Made by a program: the position numbers and the translations under genes. A stretch of DNA of 64,000 nucleotides from Monarcha castaneiventris obscurior (taxonomy: Eukaryota > Chordata > Aves > Passeriformes > Monarchidae): positions 10,304,001-10,368,000 of the forward strand of contig JAMPIT010000379.1 of the NCBI GenBank assembly GCA_026261815.1. Reading direction: 5' to 3'. Numbering within the stretch: position 1 is the stretch's first letter; every line of letters starts with the position of its first letter. Below are positions 49,915 to 62,300 of this stretch, one piece after another. A model generated the notes under the pieces. It had not been told where the DNA came from, ran no database searches, and saw only the letters and a list, made by a program, of their open reading frames with translations.

Positions 49915-51995
49915 AGGACTTTAAGAACTTTAAAGGGCCTCTCCCAGCAAGAGAGGCTGATTTATGGCACTAGCAGTGTCAATCTCCTTCACCACCAACA
50001 GCTTCTACAGATTTTAGACTTAATTTTTTTAATATCCAGGCCATCTCACTTACCTCAGTTAGTTTGGTTTGGTATTTTTTTCTCTTGTATTTTTATTTAC
50101 TTGAGGAAGTTGCCTGTAAGTTCTGCCAAACATTAACTCAGATTCAGCTGCATTATGGCTGGAGGGGTGCCATCTGTTGGGAGACATGAGATGTTCTCAT
50201 ATATGATATAATTGGGAAGACTTTAAGGAGTCTCTGGTTTTACTCCAAATTTCTTCTTTTGCTCGTTTTGGGAATTGAAATAAGTATACAGAGACCCAAA
50301 AAATTGATGTGAATACTGCAAAACATGACAGATAATTTTCATACTTTTCCTTTATGCACTCTTAAGTCTGTGAAAGTCAATTTAAATCCCAAATTCTGAA
50401 TGAATACAGACTTTTGAAATAGTTCTTTTCTCTAACATAGACAGTAGAATTTTTAAAAAGAAATCATATATCTCATTTGGTTGGGTTTTGGTCTCATTTT
50501 ATTGATGTGGTGCAAAACAATAGTAGAAGCTACTTTTACCTGATGTAGTGTACTAATTTACCACAAGAGTTTATTGTATTCCAGGTACCCAAGGAGAAAA
50601 CAAGCCTTCTAAATTCTTCCCAACATCAGTATTTCAAAGCGGTTTCAGTTTGTTTTAAATGAAACAGGTACGGAATTCTATAAATGGGGAAGTTGTATGT
50701 ACTCAGAGCAGCTTGAATACTGCAAGTGAGATAAATGGTGAGTTTTTCAAGTTAGCCATGCACATGCTGCAGTCTATGTGCTGAAATGATCAGCAGGGAA
50801 ACTCAGAAACAATGTGCAGGGTTATTCCCATTGCTTCCCCTCAGTCCTTCCAAATAGGACTATTTCTGAGTGGGATATGGTGGAATTGCTGGCAGCAGTC
50901 AAACTGAGTATAGAAATTAGGACATTTTTCAAGTTATACCACTTTTCATAGTTATGCGTTCTATGTGTTGTAGAATACAAATAACATGTATGGTGAAGTC
51001 AGTGTTAAACACTTGGGCAACTCTGAAACTTGCTAATGTTTCTTTTTGGTAGCAGCCCTTTTACTGTGGCTGTGCTGTTTACATTTTGACTACAGACTAC
51101 TGGAATTTGCTTTGAAAATATCAGTGTCTGTTTTATTTGAAGATTAGTTTTGGAGCAGCTTCTTTAAATCCTGATTAAGGCAGATGTCAAGAAGAGACTT
51201 TCTTGGTTCATGTCAGTAAAGATTGCATTGTTGTAGAACATGCAGGAGATAAATGTTTGAGACTGACTGAAAGGTCCAGTTCTGACTTTGCTTAGTTTTG
51301 AGTGCTCACCTTTTGACCTTATTTTCCCCCTGTTTGTGCCTAGTTTCTGTAGGGACTAAAAGGGTTACTGTTTTGCTATTAAGGTTACGTTGTATGGGAT
51401 TACTGATTTCCCTTCCTACCTCCGCTGTGTTTAGGACTTTAAGACTCAGTGCTGAGATGTCACCCATGTGATATAGTGGGAAACCAATGATCTCAAAAAT
51501 GTACTGGGCTTCACTGGGTACTTTAGTAGGAAAGCTGAGTTATATTTGCTGTATGCTGGTGCTCACAAACTGAGTATGAGTTTACAATGAAGACTGGGTT
51601 CAGGCCTGTAACCATTGCCCTGACTTTCTTTATCTTATGTTGATATAAATTCTTGAGAAAATAATAGATGCCCACTAACACAATGTATGTGTCAGCAGTG
51701 TTAAGTTACAGTGCCTGTGAGGTGAAGCTTGTTATGTATTTGCAACTTGCTTAATTTAAAATAGGAAATTTTAATGCTTGTGCTTTTAGAAACTTGTTCT
51801 GGAAGTGCTGTGGAGTTGCATCTGGGACAAAGGTCTGAAAGGTTCCATCCAGTTTGGGCACTTCGTAAGAATGGCCACCTGAAGAAATTCTGGTTATTGG
51901 CACCAGTAGTATCACAAGTGGTGACTTATGTGAGGCTACTGTGCCATGCAGATGTGTGCTGCTGGGAAGTTGGGCAACTTTTTTTTTCCTCCCAG
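49915..51995. other. Presumed intron, no recognised element
   Basis: AT-rich DNA with no recognised gene or repeat. A weak CR1-like phrase near 51815-51860 was too short to call. Confidence 0.5.
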
Positions 51996-52062
51996 GTCTA
52001 GGAGAGGAAGATGAAGGAAATGCCTGCTGCTTTGGCCAAGGGAGGTTTGAGAAGGCAGAACA
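51996..52062 (+). other. Candidate small exon (67 bp)
   Basis: A long pyrimidine tract ending 'ttttttttcctcccag' (at 51995) and a near-consensus donor ACA|GTAAGTAA (52062/52063) bracket 67 bp, the best-scoring pair by eye in the window. One frame is open (two leading bases, then LGEEDEGNACCFGQGRFEKAE), while the other two hit stops at once. I do not recognise the peptide. It does not join in frame with the candidate exon at 44975-45018, so the two are unlikely to be consecutive coding exons of one transcript. A lncRNA exon, alternative exon or decoy splice-site pair are all possible. Confidence 0.27.
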
Positions 52063-54246
52063 GTAAGTAATTTGTCCCCAAAATGTGGCAGAGTTCCCCT
52101 AGTACACATTTCCTATCTTCTTCAGAGCACTTCTCAGCTTTCATCACTCTCCCCCTCACCCTCGTTAGAGCACTATGCATGGAGGGGAGTGTCTGCTCAA
52201 ATGTTCAGAAAAGGATGGAAAGCAAGGGGTGGGAGCCTCTCAGCTTGAGGAGTGGCCACTTATTTGTCTCCATTTATGCTAAGTTTTTATAGCCCTTCTT
52301 ACGTGACTTGTGTGCTCATTTTTCATTAGAGGATTGGGCAAAAGCATCAAGCAGTTCTTGGAAGAAGGGTATGGGGATCTTATCAGCTCAGCAAAATTTA
52401 ACTTGCTAGGTGTACAAGCTGCCCAAGATGAAGGTATGCTCTTCTTCAGGATCATTATATGGAATAAGAGCCCTGATGACTCCTTCATAAAAGAGTTTTT
52501 GGCTTGCTCTATTAAATAATTAAACCTCTCTTCCTGGAGAGGCTTTTCATCTGTGCCAGCAAAATGCTTCTGGCTTCTTGTAAGAAGACCGTGAGACTGG
52601 GTTCCAGTATGGCGAGTCATGGTTGCTGGTTTTATACGGACACAATTTCTAGAAATTTAATTACAATCTTTCTAAGATTAAAATCTAAATTTATTTTACT
52701 TTTGGCTAAAAGGGCTTGACATTTAATAGGCTTTCTTCAAACTTGTTAGCCTTGATTTCTGTGGTAACCAAAGCCATTGCATTCATCTGGGATTCATTGT
52801 GCTAAATATCTTCAATTCTGGTGTAAAGTAATAAGATCTTAGCGTTGCTCTGAAGCCCTGAATTGTGGGTGTGGACTGGAGACTTGAAGGCTCAAAGGTT
52901 TGCAATCTCTGAGCTCCCGGAGAGCTGCCTGGCAGCAAGGAGGGTTTTGTGCAAGTGCCTGTATGCATTAGTGTCTGCAAAGAGCCACTTTGTGTTCCAA
53001 CAGTCACACCTTGACTTGTTTTCTAGTTGCATCTTACAGTTCAATATAAACACCTTCTTGCATAGAGAGATGTAAGTGAGTGAAAAACAGTCTTTGAAGA
53101 ATAAAAAAACACAATGGGGTTTAGAGAACCTGATGGGTCTTCATTGTCATCTCAGAAGATCAAAGAAAACCTTGGAGCTGCTCTTTCTACTCAGAATTGG
53201 AAATAACATTCTTAATTACAGAAGTGAGCAAGTCTGACAGAGTTTTTTTTCTTCAAAGGGAGGAATGCTATACTTCATCTTTCAGCCTTTGCACTCTCTG
53301 CAGCATAGCATTTTTGAAAAATTGCACCTGTCCTCCAAATGGAAGATTTGTATTAAAGTTTTCCCAGGCCAGTCTTATCTCAGTTGGATATACTCAGCAT
53401 CAGGTTGTGTCACCCATTTCAGCAAGGTGGTCATAGTGAAGATGCTACTAAATAGAGAAGAAGAAAATGCCAGCAGGGATGATGAAGATTAATAATGTGG
53501 AGGTGCTGGAAGTTTACTTACTATATTGCAAGCTCTTTTTTCTGCTTTTCCACTAGGGAAATCAGTATTTGTCATCAGCTTTCTGGCTTAAATGATGCTC
53601 TTATGGTCCCTATTTTCCACCAGCAACTACAAAAAGTGTCCCCACTTATGAAGCCTTTTGTGGCTTGTTCCAGTGTTGATTTAACCTCCCATGTCCTTGT
53701 GAGCAGTTAACTTTTGCTACCATTATACCTTATGTTAGGACTACAGCATCCTCCCTCAGTCATGTTTTGTTTTTTGGGTTTTTTTTTATTGCACTCTTTT
53801 CTTAAACCTATTTGTTCTGGTCTACAAATGTGTCTTTCTCACTTACCCTTTGGAAGCAGAGGCTGTTTCCTCTATAATATATTTTGCAATTTTTGACTCA
53901 CTAGGGTCATGATTATTGATCTTATGTGAGCCAGTCATGCATTATATGGGGTCTACGTTCTGGATGCACTGTTTAAATTCTGTGCTTATTGTAAACAGTG
54001 TGGTCCCTTTCTCTGGTTTGCCAACTTTGTGGCCATCTAGCTGGTCAGCCAGAGGCTGTGAAATGGTGGCTACAAGGCACACCTGTTTTAGTCTTGAGAA
54101 GGCCTTGGTTGTGCTGACATGTGTTATGCCTTTTGAAATGGATAGTTCATACTGCATCTTTGCTGGTGGCTGTAAGGAAGGGAAGTTGAGGGAAAAATAA
54201 AGTGAAAATACCAGAGGGCACAAAGCATATTTGTGTAGTTTGAGGT

Positions 54247-54286
54247 GATTGCTGAAATACGGTGCAGATTGCTGAAATATGGTGGA
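54247..54286 (+). repeat. 20-bp tandem duplication
   Basis: 'gattgctgaaatacggtgca' is followed directly by a copy differing at two bases. Confidence 0.9.
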
Positions 54287-55424
54287 AGAAAACCTTGCAC
54301 TGAAGGAAAAATGAATGGAACTTGAGGAGGAATGGGAAGTCAACATTGATATGGAGATGTGTTGGAGGGGCATGTGAAGGGAAGCATGTTTCAGGGTGAT
54401 GAGAAATCTTTTAAATGACCTTTTGTTTGGGATTTGTGTGTTCTTAAAAACAGAATAATACTGTGTTATTCCACATTTGGTTTTGTGTCTGAAGTGCAAG
54501 TGCTCAGCATAGTAAACCTTTTGCAGGGTTCACTTCAGATCCTTCTTTGCCACATCCATCAGCAGTGGGATGAAACCTACCTCAGTGACAGCTGAACTGC
54601 TCCTTCCCTGGCTCTCCAAGGTGGCAGTGATGGACTGGTGTCATCCTTTCAGTCAGTTGGGTCTGCAATGAAGATACTGCCAGTGTGTAGGGCTGTGGAG
54701 GCAAGGGATGGTAGTGTACTTTGGAATGTGGGTGTGGGGAATTTTTTTGTTTGTGTTTTTTTTATGATTCTGAGATAAAAGTGAATAAGAATGCTATAAA
54801 AAATAGTCTATAGGAATAAATCTTAGTGCTATCCTGCAATGAGTCTCTGGCATTAATATAGAGACTTCTCTGTCTGTTATTAAGCTTACAGAGGAGTTCT
54901 GTCTGGGGCATTTATAAATATAATGAGCATATTTGAAAAGAAAAATGGCTTGAAGTTGCAGGTTAGCTGTCCAACTTCAAAACATGATTGAGAGCATTGA
55001 CATAATGCACACATGTGGACAGGTAACTGCTTACTTAACAATCAGAATTGGAGCAATCCAAGAGATGTCCCTGTGCTGCACAAAATGAAAATGAGTTTCT
55101 TGATGCTGAGTGCCACCCTCAAGGCATTTGTGACTTCCTGAGAAAAGTTTATATGGCAAACACTAGGCCCATGTTTTATTTTCCTCCATAAATGATGATG
55201 GGCCTAGTGATGAGTTTGCCACCAATTGGCAGACTTCCCAATTACTTGCTAGGAAAGGAAAGAGCTCAGCAAATAGCTATTGTGAAATCAAAGGTAGTTT
55301 TCAGAAGAAAAATAAAATAATGCTAGATAAATTTATTTGGGAAAGAAAACTGAAGTGTACAAAATTTTATGGAAAATTGTCCCTTTATCTTTTAAATTGT
55401 GTAAATGTCAGAAGTACCATCCAA

Positions 55425-55456
55425 AAAATCTTAAGACAAACAAATCTTAAGATTTT
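55425..55456. repeat. 11-bp inverted repeat built on CTTAAG palindromes
   Basis: 'aaaatcttaag' is separated by ten bases from its exact reverse complement. Because CTTAAG is itself palindromic, the two arms also read as a direct repeat of 'aaatcttaaga'. Confidence 0.85.
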
Positions 55457-56308
55457 GTTGTTACATAAACATAACCATGGGATGGTTTAGCTTACTTCTA
55501 AAAGTCTAATGAATGCATCAAGCCAAGTAAAATATTCATTAGAGTAATTGGTTCAGTTCAACCTCTCAAGGCTGTACAGCTTGGAAATATACACACTATT
55601 GCCTTTAGAAATGCAGCATGTTCACCAACCATTTTGCTCAACTCATTTTCATTCCATATGCTTACTATACTTTGCAAAATCTAATTAAGTAACTGAGGTA
55701 GCAGTTTGCAAGTAATATTTGATACATTTTTAAGCCAAAGGTTAACCGGTATCCGGAGTAAAACCTGTTCAGTTGCAAGACACATCAGAAATTTTTAAGA
55801 TATTCTTGTATTGAAATAACTGGATATGGAAGTACTTATACAAGTGGTAACAGCATAGTAAAAAGTATTTGTTCCTAAAATATTAATATGTTTGTTAATT
55901 CACTTAGATATGCCTAAATGAAGTGTAAAATTCATTAATGTGCTAGCTAGGCAGTTTTCGCAGTAGGAAGCTGAGTTTAGTGTTATATGATGAATTCATC
56001 GTACCCTCATAGGTTTTCCTCTCTCCTCCCCTCTGTGATGGGCATCTGCCTTGGACCATATGGTTTCGGAAAATTTTAATTGAAATTCTTCTGTCAAGGA
56101 ACTGAGCTGGAGAAAGCCTAACTTGCTTATAATTGCTAAAAATTTTGTAGAGACCTTCTGTTTCCATGCGGAGGAGCAGGAACTTGAAGCTTAGCACATG
56201 CGGGTAACTTGTGCCAGGGACAGGCTTTTGCTTTCGATGAAAATCTGCCGAATATTGGCCAACTTGCGTACCTTTCACAATTTGTTCATTTCCAACAGAG
56301 GCTTGCTG

Positions 56309-56391
56309 GAGTCTCTTGTGACTGTGTCCTCATGAAACCTGTGTTCTCTGGGATTTGATGAGTCTCTTGTGACTGCGTCCTTATGAAACCT
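56309..56391 (+). repeat. 32-bp direct repeat, 51-bp period
   Basis: The unit 'gagtctcttgtgactgtgtc' plus 12 more bases occurs at 56309-56340 and 56360-56391 with two transition differences. The 19 bases between are not repeated a third time. Confidence 0.9.
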
Positions 56392-59099
56392 CTCTTGGCT
56401 TCTCTTGCTGGCACCTCTATAGATGGCTGTATCCTGTCCAGTGCATGGTCCAGGTGCTCGTGTGCCATCACCACCACGGGTGGCAGGGCAGGCTGGTGGA
56501 GCCCTGCATTGTCCTCATTTGGAGTTTTAGCCATCTGCCATTGCCGAATGTGGGTTCTTGTGAATGACCACTGACTCTAAACTTTTGCCCCGCTGTGCAG
56601 TTCCCCATATTCCTTACCCGGCATATTGTCGTGATGGTTAAAAGCTACTGTAAAAATTGAGATAGACATTGACACTCTTCTGGCTGATCTGCTAAGCTAA
56701 GCACAGAGGTTTAGTGAGTATTGATTATGTTGCAGAGACAAATAGGTGTTTCTTGAAATTCACCTTTGCAGCTGTTTACGGGTTCTTCAACTACAGCTGC
56801 TACCATGAGGTTTTAAAAAAGAAAGCAACTCCTGGAATAAACACCCTGCTGCAAGGGTGTGTTGAGAGTGTGCTGCCAGGGCAGCCCTTGCTGGGGATGT
56901 GGGCTGAACATGCCCTTGGAGCCAGCAGCTCTGTGGGAGGAGGGCGGGAGGCTGCTGCCAGGGAGCTGTGCTGGAGCTGAGCAGGGTGAAGCAGCGAGGG
57001 CTTGGGGAGCTGCTGGGCAGAGGGGGGACACACATGTAGGCTTAGCAGCTTGCATGGGAGGGAGCCCAAAAACTGAGAGTCCCGTAGCAGCTGAGGCCTG
57101 GTTAATCCCTGTTTCAGTTTTCTTGGTCATTTTTTCGCATGTCATACATGCCTTGGTGGTTTGTGAATGGGGATTAGATTAAGAGAATGATTTAAGTTAC
57201 TTGATTTTATTTTTGGTGTTCATGCATCTTTTCTTTTGCTTAGCAAATGTGAGCATTCCCAATAGCTGGATCAGAGGACTAAGGTAAAGACGTTTATTGG
57301 TCTTATTCCCCTGTTGCTACCTTTGTCAAAATGTTAGAAAAACATTGTGGATCTGATCATCAAATCATTGTGCATCTTTTTCACATGCCTCTTGAACTAT
57401 TCCATTTAAGTTTTTAACCACTGTAAAACTGCCTCTCTTGTCTTTCTTCATTAAATATATAGTTCCTGGTTTCAAGCAGTATGGCTGAGAAACTTGAAAT
57501 ATTCCACAGTATTTTGTAGAAGCACAGTTTATAAAAATTGATGAGGTCCTTAGATGATGTAATCTAAAAAGAAAGACTTAATAAAACAGCCTCCTTCTTT
57601 TATTGCAACACAAAACTTAATGTTGACTGAACATTGAATCAAGGAACAAAACGTCACTATTCCTGCATTTCTTTTTTATTTCTAGCCATATATAGCTTTG
57701 AGAATATTATTCTTACGGAGATGAAGTCTACTTCTAGCACAGAGCAACTCTTTATGAGCAATTTTCACTGGCAGATTAAGAAAGCTGTGACATAGCTATT
57801 TACATATTGCCAGTAATTATGGTCTTGCACTGTTACCACATGGAGGTCTCATTCTATTAGTAAAATTTTATAAAATAGCAAATACAATTTTTGTACGAAG
57901 TACAGTATGCTAAAAATGTTTATAGACAGCCTTTAATATCATGCTCTTGGATTGTGCCTGATACTGTATGGTGCTGGTGATAAGAGAATTAGGAAAAATG
58001 CCAATGTGGGCACAGTGGAACTCATTATTGTGGTGGGGTTCAGGATCTTTTTAGTGTAATGTTTATGGATATGGTTTATGTGTAACTTAGTGAAACATCT
58101 TAAAAATGCATTGTAGTTTGTATGTGCGTAATGCTGTAGCATTATGATATTTTTGTAATATCAGTCATGAAAAATGTACTGTATCTCACAAGAGACAGCT
58201 GGCATTGCAACTGGCACTTCTGATAGTCAGGCTGTGTACTTCCATCTTGTCACTGATGTTTGAAAACCTTTTGGTCAGTGTAGAGCTGAGGTGATTGTAT
58301 GAACAATGTGGGAACAGAAAACATCTGAAGAGTGTTTTTCTGTTTGTGCGAAACAGAGTGAGGATTAATTGAAATGTACTACCAAGGAAGACTAAACAAC
58401 AAGTGTCTGTATCTTTTTTTCACTGTTATTTACCTGATGCTGTAGAAGTTCCCAGCATCTTTCAAATACACAGTGTTCTCTTGGATCATAACATTCCTTT
58501 GTTTAGTGGACTTACTTATAAAATAAGTGTAAGTAAGCATGTAGGACTTAGTTGTGTTAGTTCCCCATACATCTAAGCAGTCTTTGCTCATAGTATTTTC
58601 CAAATGACTTAAGTTGTTTTGCATAATGGCAAAAATTTCCTTGGCATTTGCACCCTAGCCTCGTGAAAGCTTAGTTAGGACTTTATGTGCCAATGCTCAC
58701 AGAAGCCCTCTGATGATCTGGGTGTCTGCCCACAGGTAAACGTGAAGGGCAGACAGAGGGGGTCCTGTTGACTTCTGTAGGGCTACTGTGCTCTGAAAGC
58801 ATGCATGTGGTGCCTCGCTGATCTGAGGTCCACGTTGTAGACTTGCAGTAGTGTGCAAAATCTGATCTGAGGTCTGCTCTGTGTGATGCTGGCAATGCCT
58901 GCATTCAAAGCAAGAATTCCCACTGGAAGAATAAACCTCTGCATTTTATTGTCTTCTTGAAATAGACCTAGCAAACTAGTGGTCAGCTTCTCAAAGGGCA
59001 CACCTAAATATATCCTTGTTTTCAGAGATGGAGACAAACCCCCTCATAGGTGAATCGCTGGGAAAAAACAACAAGGTAAAAACCCCAACAGGAATTTTG

Positions 59100-59345
59100 T
59101 CCTGACGCAGCCGGGCGAGTGGCAGCCCCGAAGGTGGATGCTGTGGGCTGGAAGGAAGGTGCGCCGTGCCGGGCTCCGCTTCCGCGCGCGGTGCCTCAGC
59201 AGCCCTGTGCTCGGCGGAGGGCTATAATTAGATTAGCAGCCTGCTCAGCAGCGCTGCCAGCCTGCGAGCCTCAGCGAGCATGTGCTGGATTCTGCATGTG
59301 CCTCCCGCTTATTGGCGGCCGGCGTTGCTGCCTGCCGGTTTGATA
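59100..59345. promoter_or_regulatory. Second CpG-rich block, possible alternative promoter or enhancer
   Basis: About 245 bp with clear CpG enrichment ('ccgggctccgcttccgcgcg', 'ttggcggccggcg') in otherwise CpG-poor DNA. It contains a TATA-like 'tataattag' at 59223-59231 next to an ATTA-containing 'gattag', and an inverted CCAAT box (ATTGG) at 59311-59315. An ATG at 59280 opens only 34 codons. Candidate donors downstream (for example GAGAG|GTCAGT near 59512) are of moderate quality. It could be an alternative first exon of the upstream gene, the promoter of a separate transcript, or a CpG-rich enhancer. Methylation-driven CpG loss elsewhere makes the retention here meaningful. Confidence 0.42.
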
Positions 59346-62300
59346 GGTTTCCCCAGTAATCTTTATGCTGCATTACAGACATAGATACAGAGGTACTGCG
59401 TGCAGGCAGCGGGAGAGGTGCTCAGCTTGTAGCGTAAAAGAAAGCCCACAGATGAAAGGCACTGGTCTTTGTTGCAAGGCATCAGTACTTAAGGACTGCT
59501 AGCTGGGAGCGGAGAGGTCAGTGAAGGAGTTTGACTTGGTGGTAATTACTTTCAGGTCTTTATCTCTCCGGTGAAACAGTCATGCATGAAATGAATACTG
59601 TTAATCATGTCATCTGTTTAATTTGATCTTGCTTTCATTAATATCATGTATACTCTGGTGGGAGAGCCATCAGATTACAAAACATATCGTTAGAGTGGGT
59701 TCAGTTCAAAAATAGAGTGTATTTATATGAGAATATTGCTTTCATTTGAAATTTTGAGCCTGTGCATGGGAGTGATTTTACTGGTTGCCTTTTGTTATGC
59801 TAATGGCAATATTTCTTTTATTGGAATGTTTTCTGCCGAGCAATTGAATTAGAGCATTTATAACTATTAGCATATGAAGATAAATCTGTAAATAGTGATT
59901 AATTTAAAGAATAATTTTGTGAAGTATTCTTTAATATGATTATAGCAATAACTATCTTGATGGTTCTCTTGCAACAAGGTAGAGGGATGAGGAGTAATAT
60001 GCTATTGTTCTTTCAACAAAGATGCTGGAGCCTTCATGTTTGGGTGGATTCTTTGTTTCATCTACTGGGTTTTATTTTAAGTGGCTTTCAAAATGAAACT
60101 AAAGCTATTCAGCCTGGTGGATTTCAATATACCCTTTGCCTGCACATACATGTATTTTATACGTATTTATTGTTCTCAAAGGCTGAATTTTGGCCCAAAG
60201 CCTTGTTTATTGTGAGAACTGCCTCCAGCAGTAGAAACAAAATATATATATGCCAATCTTTTAATCGGTGATTCTGAGACTATTACAGTATTTATCATAG
60301 CATCATACTCGTTTGAGTTCTTTTCATACTTGACCTACGCATCAATTGATCACAACTTTTCCTATAAAAAGCATGCATATTTAATGAGAACGTTCTACAG
60401 TGAAAGCTGTTCAGAACAAAAGGAAGCAAGCATAAAGTAATAAAGAAAAGTCTCATAATGTAGTCATGACTCATTTGATGAGTTTTGAATATTAAGGCTG
60501 ACTGGTGAGGCTTCAGAGTTAATGCCCTTGTCTGTGTCAGACTCCAGAGCCCACATGAACTTGTATATTAAGTCACCAGTCATCTGGCTGGCTGGCTGCC
60601 ACCATGCGTCCGAGGTACGAGTAGATTGTCTCAGCCAGGATCAGAAAGGTGTTAGGAACATGAGCTATTTTGGTATTAGTCTTCATTCTTCCCTCTGCAC
60701 TTACCCTTGAAGAGCTTTTTTCTATTGTATAAACAAAGCAATATTTAGATTGTCCCCTTTTGAAGTATGTGGTGTGAAACTGTGTTACCTTCTGAGTAGA
60801 TACCCTTAAATGTGAGCATTTATTCAGTTATCAACTTTATGTAGCAGTGGGTACAACAAAGACACATGCTTTATTATTTGTGATTGTATGTTCAAACAGA
60901 AGAGTATTTGGGAGGTTTAATCACAGCTGGTACATAACTGTTTGTTTGAAGTTTTGCTGTTAACTAAAACAGTTAACTTGGTATGTATTTTACTGAAGAG
61001 CAAGGTTTGGTTTTTTTTATTCCAGGAGTTGTTTTCAAAGTTGTTTTCTTTTAGATAGACTTGGAAAATGGCATTTTTGCGTTGTGACAGTTAAGCCTGG
61101 ACAGGGAGGGCTCAGGATGTGAAGGCATGTTGTTCTTGAGCTGTTTCATATTCCCTCATTGCCCCAAGTTAACAGCCAAAAGTGTCCTAAAGATGCTCTA
61201 AGCTGATTTATGCCTTCTGCCTTTTTTAGCAGAGGCTCACCTTAAGTAATTTATCTGTGTTTTTATAACCTTTTCAACAGCATCCCATGAAGGAGTGACT
61301 GAAATCAATGTTAGTAACAATGAAATGTAGAAGGTAATATCCTCAGCTGAATCACATGTTTACCATATCCAGACAGTGGCTTTTCAAGAGAAGAGAAGCT
61401 GGTATTTTCTACTCCATGTATTAGGATGTATTCTTATTTGTAAGCAACATAAAGTATGTCTGGAAAAAAGCTGTAAAAGTTACCATATTTTTGGTGGTGG
61501 GTACAGGTAATACCACCTCCCACTGAAACTGAAATGCTGCACCAGCAGCTGTTCAGGCGTGGACGCCTCTGCCTCCAGAAAGAGCTGTGATGATCTTTGC
61601 AAGCATCACAAGGAAACGTGACAGTAGTGAAATTAGACTTGATGACATTGTAATTTAGCTTTGCAATATCCTAACAGCAAGGAATATGCTACTTTGTTAT
61701 TGCTTCTTTTTGTTACAACCTTGTTTTTCTTTTTGGTAAACTAAGAAAAACAAATTGAAGCAACAGTTTGTTACTCCCTAAAAAGTTGACGTCCTTTTTG
61801 CTATAAGCATATTTTAACTACAACCAGTGTATTGCTCCAGGAAATTTAGCACACTTCAGATTATTATCAATGAGATTTTGTATTCAAGCTTTGTCAGTGG
61901 GTTTCTTGATGTAGAAGCTTTTAATTACTCTTTTGTTAGGAGATGTATGCATAGCATATTTGTTATGTGCCTCTGTGAACTGTTCTCATTTCTGATATGT
62001 TGCCCTGTAGTTAAATCTCCAAGTCCTTTGTTATGTGAAAAGGAACACATAATGTTTCTTTCCCACCAGGAATACAGTATGTATGTGTATATATGTATGT
62101 ATGGTAAAGGCACAAAAGTATGTTGTGAAAATCAAGATCTCAAGTATTTAATTTAGATATGCATGTAAATATGTGTAAATACATATATATTTTCTACCAT
62201 GTAACTCTAACATATGTTTGTGTAGAAAACACTTCCAAAGTCATACCGGTATTCTCATCATAATCCAATAGAAATACTCCTGGAAGGGTAATGTTAGAAA

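Larger units (their letters stand above)
52063..59099. other. Presumed intron, no recognised gene
   Basis: AT-rich DNA with a 20-bp tandem duplication at 54247-54286, an inverted repeat at 55425-55456 and a 32-bp direct repeat with 51-bp period at 56309-56391. A GC-richer patch lies at about 56860-57080. A 185-codon minus-strand frame at 53942-54499 is Ser/Phe/His-rich because the plus strand is A/G-rich, and I see no domain. No repeat family was recognised. Confidence 0.45.

Noticed and set aside
51760..51860. Weak CR1-like phrase ('ccagtttgggcacttcgta')
   Set aside because: A single short similarity with no collinear blocks before or after it.
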